A stretch of DNA of 64,000 nt, from NCBI RefSeq assembly GCF_001715295.1, contig NZ_MDKB01000002.1, positions 1,758,313-1,822,312 on the forward strand, written 5' to 3'. This DNA comes from Streptomyces griseus (lineage in GTDB: Bacteria; Actinomycetota; Actinomycetes; Streptomycetales; Streptomycetaceae). Under the pieces are notes generated by a model that worked only from the letters and a program-made list of their open reading frames with translations, was not told where the DNA came from and searched no databases. Made by a program: the position numbers and the translations under genes. Positions 41,810 through 50,091 of the stretch are shown piece by piece (position 1 is the stretch's first letter; the number at the start of each line of letters is the position of its first letter).

Positions 41810-42865
41810 GTGCCTACCCGCAAGCGCCTCCTGCCCGACAGCGCCCGGCGGACGGCCGCCTGGTGCGGTGTCCTGCTCCTGGTGGCCGGTGTCGCGGCGG
41901 TTGCCGTCTGGCTGGTCGTCGCCCTCAAGACGGCGGTCACACCGGTCCTCCTCGCCCTGCTCGGTACGGCGCTGCTCGGACCGGTCCACCGCCGGCTGAC
42001 CGCCGGAGGGCTGAACAGGTCGCTGGCCGCCGGGCTGACCTGTGCGGCGCTCGTCGCGGTGGTGGGGGGCGCCGGATACATCGTCGTCACCGCGCTCGTC
42101 GACAGCGGCGGCCAGATCGTGGCCTCGCTGAAGCAGGCCGGTCAGTGGGTCGTCGACCACCTGGACGTCGCCGGCGTCGCCGACGTGAACGACCTCGCGG
42201 CCAACGCCAAAACCCTCGTCGGCAAGTTCGGCGCGAGTGCCGCGGGCGGTCTGCTCACCGGCATCAGCGTCATCGGCTCCCTCACCGCCACCGCCGTCCT
42301 GGCCCTGCTGCTGACCTTCTTCTTCCTGCGCGACGCCGACCGCGCCGCCCACCTCCTGCGCACCGTCGCCCCGCGCGGCACCGCAGACGTGGTGGAAGCG
42401 ATGGGGCGCAGGGCTTTCGGGGCGGTCGAAGGGTTCATGCGGGGCACCACCCTCATCGCGCTGATCGACGCGGCGTGCATCACGGCCGGACTGCTGATCC
42501 TGCGGGTCCCGGGCGCCGTGGGCCTGGGGGCGCTGGTCTTCGTGGGTGCCTACATCCCGTATCTGGGGGCCTTCGTCTCCGGCGCCGTCGCCGTCCTGGT
42601 CGCCCTCGCCGACCGCGGGTTCGTGATCGCGCTCTGGGCGCTGGGCGTGGTGCTCGCGGTCCAGGTGCTGGAGGGGCACGTGCTGCAGCCGGTCATCCAG
42701 AGCCGCACGGTCCACATGCACCCCGCCATGATCCTCATCGCGCTGACCGCGGGGGCGAGCGTGGCGGGCCTGCTGGGCATGCTGCTGGCGGTGCCCCTGT
42801 GCGCGGCGGCGTTCGGCATCATCGGCGAGCTGCGGAAGGACGACGGGGCCCCGGAAGGCTCATGA
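41810..42865 (+). CDS. AI-2E-family transporter
   Basis: A 351-residue membrane protein with about eight helices. The family pattern includes LLLTFFFLRDADRAA (about 164-178) and VGAYIPYLGAFVSGAVAVLVA (about 244-264), the AI-2E (formerly PerM/UPF0118) signature. Members export small molecules or ions; the name reflects AI-2 export by one relative and should not be taken as the function here. GTG 41810 lies against GGGAG, so the start is uncertain. Its last 6 nt overlap the convergent PP2C gene. Confidence 0.83.
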   Translation: MPTRKRLLPDSARRTAAWCGVLLLVAGVAAVAVWLVVALKTAVTPVLLALLGTALLGPVHRRLTAGGLNRSLAAGLTCAALVAVVGGAGYIVVTALVDSGGQIVASLKQAGQWVVDHLDVAGVADVNDLAANAKTLVGKFGASAAGGLLTGISVIGSLTATAVLALLLTFFFLRDADRAAHLLRTVAPRGTADVVEAMGRRAFGAVEGFMRGTTLIALIDAACITAGLLILRVPGAVGLGALVFVGAYIPYLGAFVSGAVAVLVALADRGFVIALWALGVVLAVQVLEGHVLQPVIQSRTVHMHPAMILIALTAGASVAGLLGMLLAVPLCAAAFGIIGELRKDDGAPEGS

Positions 42866-44986
42866 CGTGCCGGCCAGGCGCAGTTCCGCGGGATCCTCCG
42901 ACTCGTACAGCTCGAACCAGATGCACTTCCCCTCGCCCTGCGGGTCCACCCCCCACGCGTCGGCGAGCATCTCCATCAGCATCAGCCCGCGCCCACTGGA
43001 CGCCATCTCGCCGGGCCGCCGCTTGTGCGGCAGTTCGTCGCTGGCGTCGGCCACCTCGACGCGCAGCCGCCGCTCCCCCCGCTCGCCGGTCAGCTCGGCG
43101 ACCAGCAGCGCGTCCCCGTCCGTGTGGACGAGGACGTTGGTGGCCATCTCGGAGACCATGAGCACCGCCGAGTCGACCTGCTCTCCGTCGGACCAGTCGT
43201 GCAGCAGCGCGCGCACCTGCTCGCGGGCGGCGGAGACCCGCTCGGGTTCCGCCTGGGCGATGATCATCGCGGAACGGCGCCCCGGCTGCCGGCGCGTCCG
43301 CGTCCCCTCGCGGCGCAGCACCAGGACGGCGATGTCGTCCTCGCGCCGGTCCACCAGGGGGCCGGTCAGGTAATGCGAACCCGGGCCGTGCACGGCCTGG
43401 ACCAGCGCGTCGGCGAGCGCCTCCAGCTCCTCGGTGGGTTTCTCCAGGATCGGCCGGAGCCGGGTCCACCCGGTTGCCATGTCGTGCCCGCCGGTCTCGA
43501 TGAGCCCGTCCGTGCACAGCATGATCGTCTCTCCCGGCTCGAGGAGGACCTGCGTCGTCGGATAGTCGGTGTCCTTCTCGATGCCCAGGGGAAGGCCGCC
43601 CGCGGTCTGCCGGATCGCCGCGGTGCCGTCGACGCTGACCACCACCGGATCCGGATGGCCAGCGCGGGCGATGTCGAGGTTGCCGGTGTCCGGGTCGGCC
43701 TCCGCGTACAGGCAGGTGGCGAAGCGTGCCGCGGTGAGTTCGTCCTCGCCCTCCACGGGGACGTACGCGTCGTTGAGCCCGGCCAGGAAGCGCGAGGCCC
43801 GGGAGAGCACCGCGTCGGGGCGGTGGCCCTCGGCGGCGTAGGCGCGCAGCGCGATCCGGAGCTGGCCCATCAGCCCGGCGGCCCGGACGTCGTGGCCCTG
43901 GACGTCGCCGATGACGAGGGCGATGCGGCCGTTGGGGAGCTGGATCATGTCGTACCAGTCGCCGCCGACCTGGAGGCCGCCGCCGGTCGGGATGTAGCGC
44001 GCGGCCACGCTCAGCCCCGGGATGCCGGGCCCCAGGGACGGCATCATCGCCCTCTGCAGCCCCATGGACAGCGCGCGCTCGGTCTCGGCGGCCCCGGCCC
44101 GGGTCAGTGCCTGGGCCAGCATCCGGGCCACGGTCGTCAGTACGGAGCGCTCGTCGGGCGAGAAGGCCACGCTGTGCCGGAAGCCGGCCATCCAGGCACC
44201 CATGGTGCGGCCTGACGCGACCAGCGGCAGGAAGGCCCACGAGCGGCGCTCGAAGGGCCGGTCGAGCGGCCAGGTGACGGGGAAGCGCCTGCGGTACTCC
44301 TCGGGGGAGGAGAGGTAGATGGCCTGCCCGGTCCGGGCGGCCTCGGCGGCCGGGTGGTCGGTGTCCAGCGGCATGTCGGTGAACGGCTCCGCGTCACCGT
44401 CGCCCGGCCCGTAGTGCCCGATCACCGACAGGCGGTCGCCCGTCACCCCGAAGACGGCGAGCCCGTTCGGGGAGAACCCGGGCATGGAGAGCGAACCCGC
44501 GACCCGCAGCACCTCCTCGGTCGACGCGGCCTCGGCCAGGGCCCGCCCCGCGTCCAGCAGGAAGGCCTCGCGCGAGCGGCGCCAGTCACCGGTGAGGGGT
44601 GTGCGCACCGCGGTGGCGTCCGAGGCGTGGGCGACCTCCTCCAGGGTGCCCATGAGGACGTACTCGTCAGGGCCGGCGGGCGGCCCCACGGGGACGGGCT
44701 TCGACCGGCTGCGTACCGTGCGCAGGACCGTTCCCCCGTCGTCCACCACGCGCAGGCGGGCCTCGGCGACCGTGTCCTCGGCGATGGCGAAGTTCACCAC
44801 GCCGTCGACCTCGTCCCAGTCGGCCGGGTGGAAGCGGGGGCGCACCTCGGCCCCGGGGCGGACCGTGGGCTCGGCGGGCAGTCCGAGCAGCCGGGCCGCC
44901 TCGGCGTCGAGCGAGACCGTACCCGCCGAGCTGTCCCAGCTCCACAGCCCGGTTCCGATCGCAGCCAGGATCTCCTCGGTGCGCAT
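42860..44986 (-). CDS. PAS-GAF-PP2C(SpoIIE)-HATPase signalling protein
   Basis: A 708-residue protein with four modules. A PAS domain (about 1-110), a GAF domain (about 150-300), a SpoIIE-type PP2C phosphatase (about 325-545; GGDWYDM, VIGDVQGHDV, LCTDGLIE, DDIAVLVL) and an anti-sigma-kinase-like HATPase_c domain (about 560-690; SEMATNVLVHT and SSGRGLMLMEMLAD). It combines a serine phosphatase and kinase in one chain, so it may control an anti-anti-sigma factor in both directions. No such partner gene is adjacent. ATG 44986 opens with a PAS-like MRTEEILAAIGTGLWSWD. Confidence 0.86.
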   Translation of the reverse strand: MRTEEILAAIGTGLWSWDSSAGTVSLDAEAARLLGLPAEPTVRPGAEVRPRFHPADWDEVDGVVNFAIAEDTVAEARLRVVDDGGTVLRTVRSRSKPVPVGPPAGPDEYVLMGTLEEVAHASDATAVRTPLTGDWRRSREAFLLDAGRALAEAASTEEVLRVAGSLSMPGFSPNGLAVFGVTGDRLSVIGHYGPGDGDAEPFTDMPLDTDHPAAEAARTGQAIYLSSPEEYRRRFPVTWPLDRPFERRSWAFLPLVASGRTMGAWMAGFRHSVAFSPDERSVLTTVARMLAQALTRAGAAETERALSMGLQRAMMPSLGPGIPGLSVAARYIPTGGGLQVGGDWYDMIQLPNGRIALVIGDVQGHDVRAAGLMGQLRIALRAYAAEGHRPDAVLSRASRFLAGLNDAYVPVEGEDELTAARFATCLYAEADPDTGNLDIARAGHPDPVVVSVDGTAAIRQTAGGLPLGIEKDTDYPTTQVLLEPGETIMLCTDGLIETGGHDMATGWTRLRPILEKPTEELEALADALVQAVHGPGSHYLTGPLVDRREDDIAVLVLRREGTRTRRQPGRRSAMIIAQAEPERVSAAREQVRALLHDWSDGEQVDSAVLMVSEMATNVLVHTDGDALLVAELTGERGERRLRVEVADASDELPHKRRPGEMASSGRGLMLMEMLADAWGVDPQGEGKCIWFELYESEDPAELRLAGTS

Positions 44987-45181
44987 TGCCCCACTTTATG
45001 AAGATATTCTTCGCGGACGCCACCGAGGGGCAGCCGCCCGATGACCGTTCGGGCACGTGACCGGCCTTCTCCGGCGGCCGTCCCGGAGTCCCGCGGCGTC
45101 CACGGCAACGAAGGGGCGCGCCGACGGGCGGTAGCCTGGGGTGTCAATCCACCCCGAACCGCGAAGACTGGATGAACGACG

Positions 45182-46984
45182 ATGCATCGGTACAGGTCCC
45201 ACACCTGCGGCGAGCTCCGCGCCTCTGACGTCGGCACCGACGTCCGGCTGAGCGGCTGGCTGCACAATCGCCGAGACCTGGGCGGCATCCTCTTCATCGA
45301 TCTGCGCGACCACTACGGACTGGTCCAGCTCGTCGCCCGTCCCGGCACCCCCGGTAACGACGCCCTGGCGAAGCTGACCAAGGAGACCGTCGTACGGATC
45401 GACGGCAAGGTCTCCGCGCGCGGCGCCGAGAACGTCAACCCGGAGCTGCCGACCGGTGAGATCGAGATCGAGGTCACCGAGGTCGAGGTGCTGGGCGAGG
45501 CCGGCCCGCTGCCCTTCACGATCAACACCGAGGACGGCGTGAACGAGGAGCGGCGCCTGGAGTACCGCTTCCTCGACCTGCGCCGCGAGCGCATGCACCG
45601 CAACATCATGCTGCGCTCGGCCGTGATCGCCTCCATCCGCTCCAAGATGGTGGCCCTCGGCTTCAACGAGATGGCCACGCCGATCCTGACCGCGACGTCC
45701 CCCGAGGGCGCCCGCGACTTCGTCGTCCCGTCCCGGCTGAACCCGGGCAAGTTCTACGCGCTTCCCCAGGCCCCGCAGCAGTTCAAGCAGCTGCTGATGA
45801 TCTCCGGCTTCGACCGCTACTTCCAGATCGCGCCCTGCTTCCGTGACGAGGACGCCCGCGCCGACCGCTCGCCCGGCGAGTTCTACCAGCTCGACGTCGA
45901 GATGTCGTTCGTGGAGCAGGAGGACGTCTTCCAGCCGATCGAGAAGCTGATGACCGAGCTCTTCGAGGAGTTCGGCAACGGCCGGCACGTCACGTCGCCC
46001 TTCCCGCGCATCCCGTTCCGCGAGGCGATGCTGAAGTACGGCAACGACAAGCCGGACCTGCGCGCCCAGCTGGAGCTCGTCGACATCTCCGACGTGTTCG
46101 CGGACTCCGGGTTCAAGGCGTTCGCGGGCAAGCACGTCCGCGCGCTGCCGGTCCCGGACACCGCCGGCCAGTCCCGGAAGTTCTTCGACGGCCTCGGTGA
46201 GTACGCGGTCGAGCACGGCGCCAAGGGCCTCGCCTGGGTCCGCGTCGGCGAGGACGGGACGCTGGCCGGCCCGATCGCCAAGTTCCTCACCGAGACGGAC
46301 GTCAAGACGCTCACGGAGCGCCTCTCCCTCGTCCCCGGCCACGCGGTCTTCTTCGGCGCGGGCGAGTTCGACGAGGTATCCAAGATCATGTCAGCCGTCC
46401 GCGTCGAGGCCGCCAAGCGCGCCGGCCACTTCGAGGAGGGCGTCTTCCGGTTCTGCTGGGTCGTCGACTTCCCGATGTACGAGAAGGACGAGGAGACCGG
46501 GAGGATCGACTTCTCGCACAACCCCTTCTCGATGCCCCAGGGCGGCCTGGAGGACCTGGAGACGAAGGACCCGCTGGACATCCTCGCCTGGCAGTACGAC
46601 ATCGTCTGCAACGGCATCGAGCTGTCCTCGGGCGCCATCCGCAACCACGAGCCCGAGCTGATGATCAAGGCCTTCGAGATCGCCGGGTACGACCGCGAGA
46701 CCGTCGAGCACGAGTTCGCGGGCATGCTCCGCGCCTTCCGTCTCGGCGCCCCGCCGCACGGCGGTATCGCCCCGGGCGTCGACCGCATCGTGATGCTCCT
46801 GGCCGACGAGCCCAACATCCGCGAGACGATCGCCTTCCCGCTCAACGGCAACGCCCAGGACCTGATGATGGGTGCCCCGACCGTGCTGGACGAGGCGCGG
46901 CTGCGCGAGCTGAACATCCAGCTCCGCAAGCCGGCCGCATCGGCCAAGGACAAGGCCGAGACGAAGGAAGCCGCCGCGAAGTAG
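45182..46984 (+). CDS. aspS: Aspartyl-tRNA synthetase
   Basis: A 600-residue class IIb synthetase that charges tRNA-Asp (possibly also tRNA-Asn). It has an OB-fold anticodon domain (about 1-110; [20 protein letters not shown]), motif 2 [19 protein letters not shown] (about 220-238), the bacterial GAD insert (about 300-420) and motif 3 [14 protein letters not shown] (about 528-541). A Lys/Ala/Glu-rich tail ends the protein. A TAGCCT -10 at 45131-45136 suggests a ~40-nt leader. ATG 45182 reads [12 protein letters not shown], the family start. Confidence 0.95.
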   Translation: MHRYRSHTCGELRASDVGTDVRLSGWLHNRRDLGGILFIDLRDHYGLVQLVARPGTPGNDALAKLTKETVVRIDGKVSARGAENVNPELPTGEIEIEVTEVEVLGEAGPLPFTINTEDGVNEERRLEYRFLDLRRERMHRNIMLRSAVIASIRSKMVALGFNEMATPILTATSPEGARDFVVPSRLNPGKFYALPQAPQQFKQLLMISGFDRYFQIAPCFRDEDARADRSPGEFYQLDVEMSFVEQEDVFQPIEKLMTELFEEFGNGRHVTSPFPRIPFREAMLKYGNDKPDLRAQLELVDISDVFADSGFKAFAGKHVRALPVPDTAGQSRKFFDGLGEYAVEHGAKGLAWVRVGEDGTLAGPIAKFLTETDVKTLTERLSLVPGHAVFFGAGEFDEVSKIMSAVRVEAAKRAGHFEEGVFRFCWVVDFPMYEKDEETGRIDFSHNPFSMPQGGLEDLETKDPLDILAWQYDIVCNGIELSSGAIRNHEPELMIKAFEIAGYDRETVEHEFAGMLRAFRLGAPPHGGIAPGVDRIVMLLADEPNIRETIAFPLNGNAQDLMMGAPTVLDEARLRELNIQLRKPAASAKDKAETKEAAAK

Positions 46985-47003
46985 GTGCTTCCCTCCCGCT
47001 TCG

Positions 47004-47017
47004 GTTCCACGTGAAAC
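47004..47017. promoter_or_regulatory. Degenerate parS site (13 of 14 bases)
   Basis: GTTCCACGTGAAAC differs from the consensus at one position. It lies 20 nt after the aspS stop and touches the terminator stem. Streptomyces parS sets include such single-mismatch copies. Confidence 0.7.
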
Positions 47018-47042
47018 AGCCCCCGGCCTGCCGGGGGCTGTT
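47015..47042 (+). terminator. aspS terminator
   Basis: A 13-bp stem (47015-47027 with 47030-47042) of AACAGCCCCCGGC type, loop CT, followed by TCTCG. Confidence 0.8.
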
Positions 47043-47219
47043 CTCGTGACAGGGCTCCCGGGCGGTCCGGGCACCCGCGGGCAGGTGCCCGGACCGCGGG
47101 CACACGGACAGAGGCCCGGGTACAGCCGGATGGCCCCCGTTCCGGTTCGGCGGTGCCGGGCCCGGCAAAGACTGGCACCGAAGGAGACCCACCGCCCTGC
47201 CACCGAGGAGTCCCGCACC

Positions 47220-47972
47220 GTGTCCGTCCCTCGTCGCCCGTACGTCCTTCTCGTCGCCCTGTTCCTTCTGGTCATCGGCTGCTCCGCCGGTGCGGTGAAG
47301 ACGGCCGCGCCCCGTGGTGCGGCAGGCCCCGAGGTCTCGCCGACCCCGTCGCCGTCCCCGGTGGTGCTCGCCCCGCCCCGGGAGATCCCGGCGCTGGGCC
47401 CGCTGACCAGGGGACGGATCCCGGCCACCGCGCGGCAGGCCGTCGTGGTGACCGGGGAGGGCCGGGACCTCAACCGTTCCTCGGTCGTGCTCTACTCCCG
47501 CGACGATCCCGCACTCGGCTGGAGACCGGAGGCAGGGCCCTGGCCCGCCCACAACGGCATGAAGGGCTGGACGGATTACCACATGGCAAGTGATCTCCGG
47601 TCCCCCGTCGGGGTGTTCGGGCTCACCGACGCGGGCGGCCGTCTCCCGGATCCCGGCGCGCTCCTCCCGTACGACGAACAGCCACGCTTCCGTGTGAGCG
47701 GGGAGGGTTTCATGGGAGAGCCGCTGGAGGGGTCCTTCGACTACGTCGTCGCCATCAACTTCAACCGGATTCCCGGTGCGAGCCCGCTGGACCGTACCCG
47801 GCCGCTCGGTGAGGAGCGGGGCGGTGGCATCTGGCTCCACGTGGACCACGGCGGTCCCACCCAGGGCTGCGTCTCGCTCCCCGAGGACCGGATGAAGGAG
47901 CTCCTTCGCACGCTGGACCCGGCGAAGTACCCGGTGATCGTCATGGGGGACGCCGTGTCGCTGACCCGCTGA
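47220..47972 (+). CDS. L,D-transpeptidase (YkuD)-type lipoprotein
   Basis: A 250-residue exported protein. The signal peptide (LLVALFLLVIGCSAG) carries a lipobox with the Cys at about 20. A Pro/Ser-rich spacer leads to the catalytic domain, whose active site is the HVDHGGPTQGCVSLPEDRM region (His and catalytic Cys, about 205-223). The spacing fits YkuD-type L,D-transpeptidases that make 3-3 cross-links, though the usual SHGC(I/V)R is altered to TQGCVSL, so activity should be checked. GTG 47220 is supported by GAGGAG 9 nt upstream. A strong hairpin follows. Confidence 0.75.
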   Translation: MSVPRRPYVLLVALFLLVIGCSAGAVKTAAPRGAAGPEVSPTPSPSPVVLAPPREIPALGPLTRGRIPATARQAVVVTGEGRDLNRSSVVLYSRDDPALGWRPEAGPWPAHNGMKGWTDYHMASDLRSPVGVFGLTDAGGRLPDPGALLPYDEQPRFRVSGEGFMGEPLEGSFDYVVAINFNRIPGASPLDRTRPLGEERGGGIWLHVDHGGPTQGCVSLPEDRMKELLRTLDPAKYPVIVMGDAVSLTR

Positions 47973-47993
47973 GAGCCGACGGACGGACACACA

Positions 47994-48033
47994 CAGGAGC
48001 CCGGTACCCGACACGTCGGGTACCGGGCTCCTG
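47994..48033. terminator. Long perfect hairpin between L,D-transpeptidase and metG
   Basis: Arms of 19 nt (47994-48012 and 48015-48033, CAGGAGCCCGGTACCCGAC type) pair perfectly. It lies just inside the convergent gap, next to the MITE-like element. Confidence 0.85.
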
Positions 48034-48079
48034 TGCGCAGGGCAGCCCGGGAGGGCGTTCCCCTCCAGCATACGCCCTC

Positions 48080-48214
48080 GGGCGCGTTTCGAAAGTCCCG
48101 TCTGCCCGGCGACGCCTGACCAGTATCGAGGCGACCCTCCGCCTTGTGATCGCACGCACCGGACGCCGCCGGGCCTGCCCTCCGGGCAGACGACGCCACT
48201 TTCGAAACACGCCC
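48080..48214. mobile_element. MITE-like inverted-repeat element abutting metG
   Basis: The ends are GGGCGCGTTTCGAAAGT (48080-48096) and, inverted, GGGCGTGTTTCGAAAGT (48198-48214), 16 of 17 matching. Pairing continues inward with GTCTGCCCGG in both arms, offset by a 3-nt insertion. The 135-bp unit has no coding capacity. Its right end touches the metG stop codon. Target duplications are not clear, so it is probably old. Confidence 0.65.
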
Positions 48215-49827
48215 TAGGCGGGCTTCTCCTCCAGGCGCGGGAACAGCACCGCGCCCTTGGTCACGGTCGCGCCCGCGGGCAGCTGCCCCCAGTGGCCCGC
48301 GTCCTGCACCGGCTGGGCGGCCAGGGCGCCGAGGGAGGCCTCCGCGCCGAGGGAGTCCCACAGCTTCTGCGAGGTGTCCGGCATCACGGCGTTCAGCAGC
48401 ACCGCGACACCGCGCAGCGACTCGGCCGCGGTGTACAGGACGGTCGCGAGGCGGGCCTGGCCCTCGGGCGACTGGTCCTTGGCGACCTTCCACGGCTCCT
48501 GCTCCGTGATGTAACCGTTGACCTGCTTCACGAAGTCGAAGATCGCGAGGATGCCGCCCTGGAAGTCCAGCTCCTCGCCGATCTTCCGGTCGGCCGCGTC
48601 GACGGCCCGCGCGAGGCCCTCCTGGACCGCCCGCTCCGCGTCACCCGCGGCCGTGGCCTCCGGGAGGGCGCCGCCGAAGTACTTGCCGACCATGGCGGCC
48701 ACGCGCGAGGCGAGGTTGCCGTAGTCGTTGGCGAGCTCGGAGGTGTAGCGGGCGCTGAAGTCCTCCCAGGAGAACGAGCCGTCGCTGCCGTAGGCGATGG
48801 CCCGCAGGAAGTACCAGCGGTAGGCGTCCACACCGAAGTGCGAGGTCAGGTCCTGGGGCTTGATGCCCGTCAGGTTCGACTTCGACATCTTCTCGCCGCC
48901 GACCATCAGCCAGCCGTTGGCGACGACCTTGCCGGGCAGGGGCAGGCCCTGAGCCATCAGCATCGCGGGCCAGATGACGGAGTGGAACCGGAGGATGTCC
49001 TTGCCGATCAGGTGCACGTCCGCCGGGAAGGTGCTGTCGAACTTCTCCTGGTTGGCGCCGTAGCCGACCGCCGTGGCGTAGTTCAGCAGGGCGTCGACCC
49101 ACACGTAGATGACGTGCTTCGGGTCCCACGGCACCGGGACGCCCCAGTCGAACGTGGAACGGGAGATCGACAGGTCCTGCAGGCCCTGCTTGACGAAGTT
49201 CACGATCTCGTTGCGCGCCGACTCGGGCTGGATGAAGTCCGGGTTGGCCGCGTAGAACTCCATGAGCCTCGGGCCGTACTCGCTGAGCTTGAAGAAGTAG
49301 TTCTCCTCCTTGAGGATCTCCACCGGCTTCTTGTGGACCGAGCACAGCTTCGTGCCGTCCTCGGCCTCGATCAGGTCGCCCGGGAGCTTGTACTCCTCGC
49401 AGCCCACGCAGTACGGGCCCTCGTAGCCGCCCTTGTAGATCTGGTCCTTGTCGAACAGGTCCTGCACGAACTCCTGCACACGGTCGGTGTGCCGCTTCTC
49501 CGTCGTGCGGATGAAGTCGTCGTTCGCGATGTCGAGGTGCTCCCAGAGGGGCTTCCAGGACTCCTCGACGAGCTTGTCGCACCAGGCCTGGGGCGTGACG
49601 TCGTTCGCCTCGGCCGTGCGCATGATCTTCTGACCGTGCTCGTCCGTGCCGGTGAGGTACCACACCTTCTCGCCGCGCTGACGGTGCCAGCGCGTGAGCA
49701 CGTCGCCTGCGACGGTCGTGTAGGCGTGGCCCAGGTGAGGAGCGTCGTTGACGTAGTAGATGGGGGTCGATACGTAGAAACTCTTCACGCCGTCGCCCCC
49801 TTGCTTCTCGGATCCAGTGGCCGCCAT
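48214..49827 (-). CDS. metG: Methionyl-tRNA synthetase
   Basis: A 537-residue class I synthetase. The HIGH-like motif is in YYVNDAPHLGHAYTT (about 24-38). The connective peptide has CVGCEEY (about 142) and a later Cys/His pair, consistent with one zinc knuckle. KMSKS appears as GEKMSKSNL (about 312-320). The helical anticodon domain follows, without a C-terminal dimer domain. ATG 49827 gives a short acidic lead before VKSFYVSTPIYY; GTG 49788 inside it is a possible shorter start. Its stop codon adjoins the inverted-repeat element. Confidence 0.94.
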   Translation of the reverse strand: MAATGSEKQGGDGVKSFYVSTPIYYVNDAPHLGHAYTTVAGDVLTRWHRQRGEKVWYLTGTDEHGQKIMRTAEANDVTPQAWCDKLVEESWKPLWEHLDIANDDFIRTTEKRHTDRVQEFVQDLFDKDQIYKGGYEGPYCVGCEEYKLPGDLIEAEDGTKLCSVHKKPVEILKEENYFFKLSEYGPRLMEFYAANPDFIQPESARNEIVNFVKQGLQDLSISRSTFDWGVPVPWDPKHVIYVWVDALLNYATAVGYGANQEKFDSTFPADVHLIGKDILRFHSVIWPAMLMAQGLPLPGKVVANGWLMVGGEKMSKSNLTGIKPQDLTSHFGVDAYRWYFLRAIAYGSDGSFSWEDFSARYTSELANDYGNLASRVAAMVGKYFGGALPEATAAGDAERAVQEGLARAVDAADRKIGEELDFQGGILAIFDFVKQVNGYITEQEPWKVAKDQSPEGQARLATVLYTAAESLRGVAVLLNAVMPDTSQKLWDSLGAEASLGALAAQPVQDAGHWGQLPAGATVTKGAVLFPRLEEKPA

Positions 49828-50032
49828 GGTCGAAATCCTAACGGCCCGGGGACGAGCTCCTCACCTCGATAAGCGCCGCCCCTGCCGCGGAGGGCCCGGC
49901 CGTAGGGCGGGTCCCGTTCCACCTGCTCCTACGGCGTTCCGGTCGTTCCGGCGCGGTGCCGGGCCGGGCGGGGCGGGCGCCACGGCCCCGGGCCGTCGGC
50001 CGTACGGCCCTGTCCTGCGTCCCGCGGTGCCG

Positions 50033-50075
50033 CGGTCACGGCGCCACCGCCCCCGGGCCGGGGGCGCCGTGACCG
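50033..50075. terminator. Hairpin in the metG upstream / vWA downstream gap
   Basis: A perfect 13-bp stem (50033-50045 with 50063-50075) with internal GC pairing. It lies 17 nt beyond the vWA stop and fits as its terminator. The rest of the 264-nt gap shows no gene. Confidence 0.65.
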
Positions 50076-50091
50076 TATGCCTGCCGGTGGA

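Noticed and set aside
47832..47839. CACGTG cores elsewhere (for example near 3848, 11951, 45053, 47833) as parS
   Set aside because: The flanks do not match GTTT/AAAC; only the three listed sites match at 13 or 14 of 14 bases.
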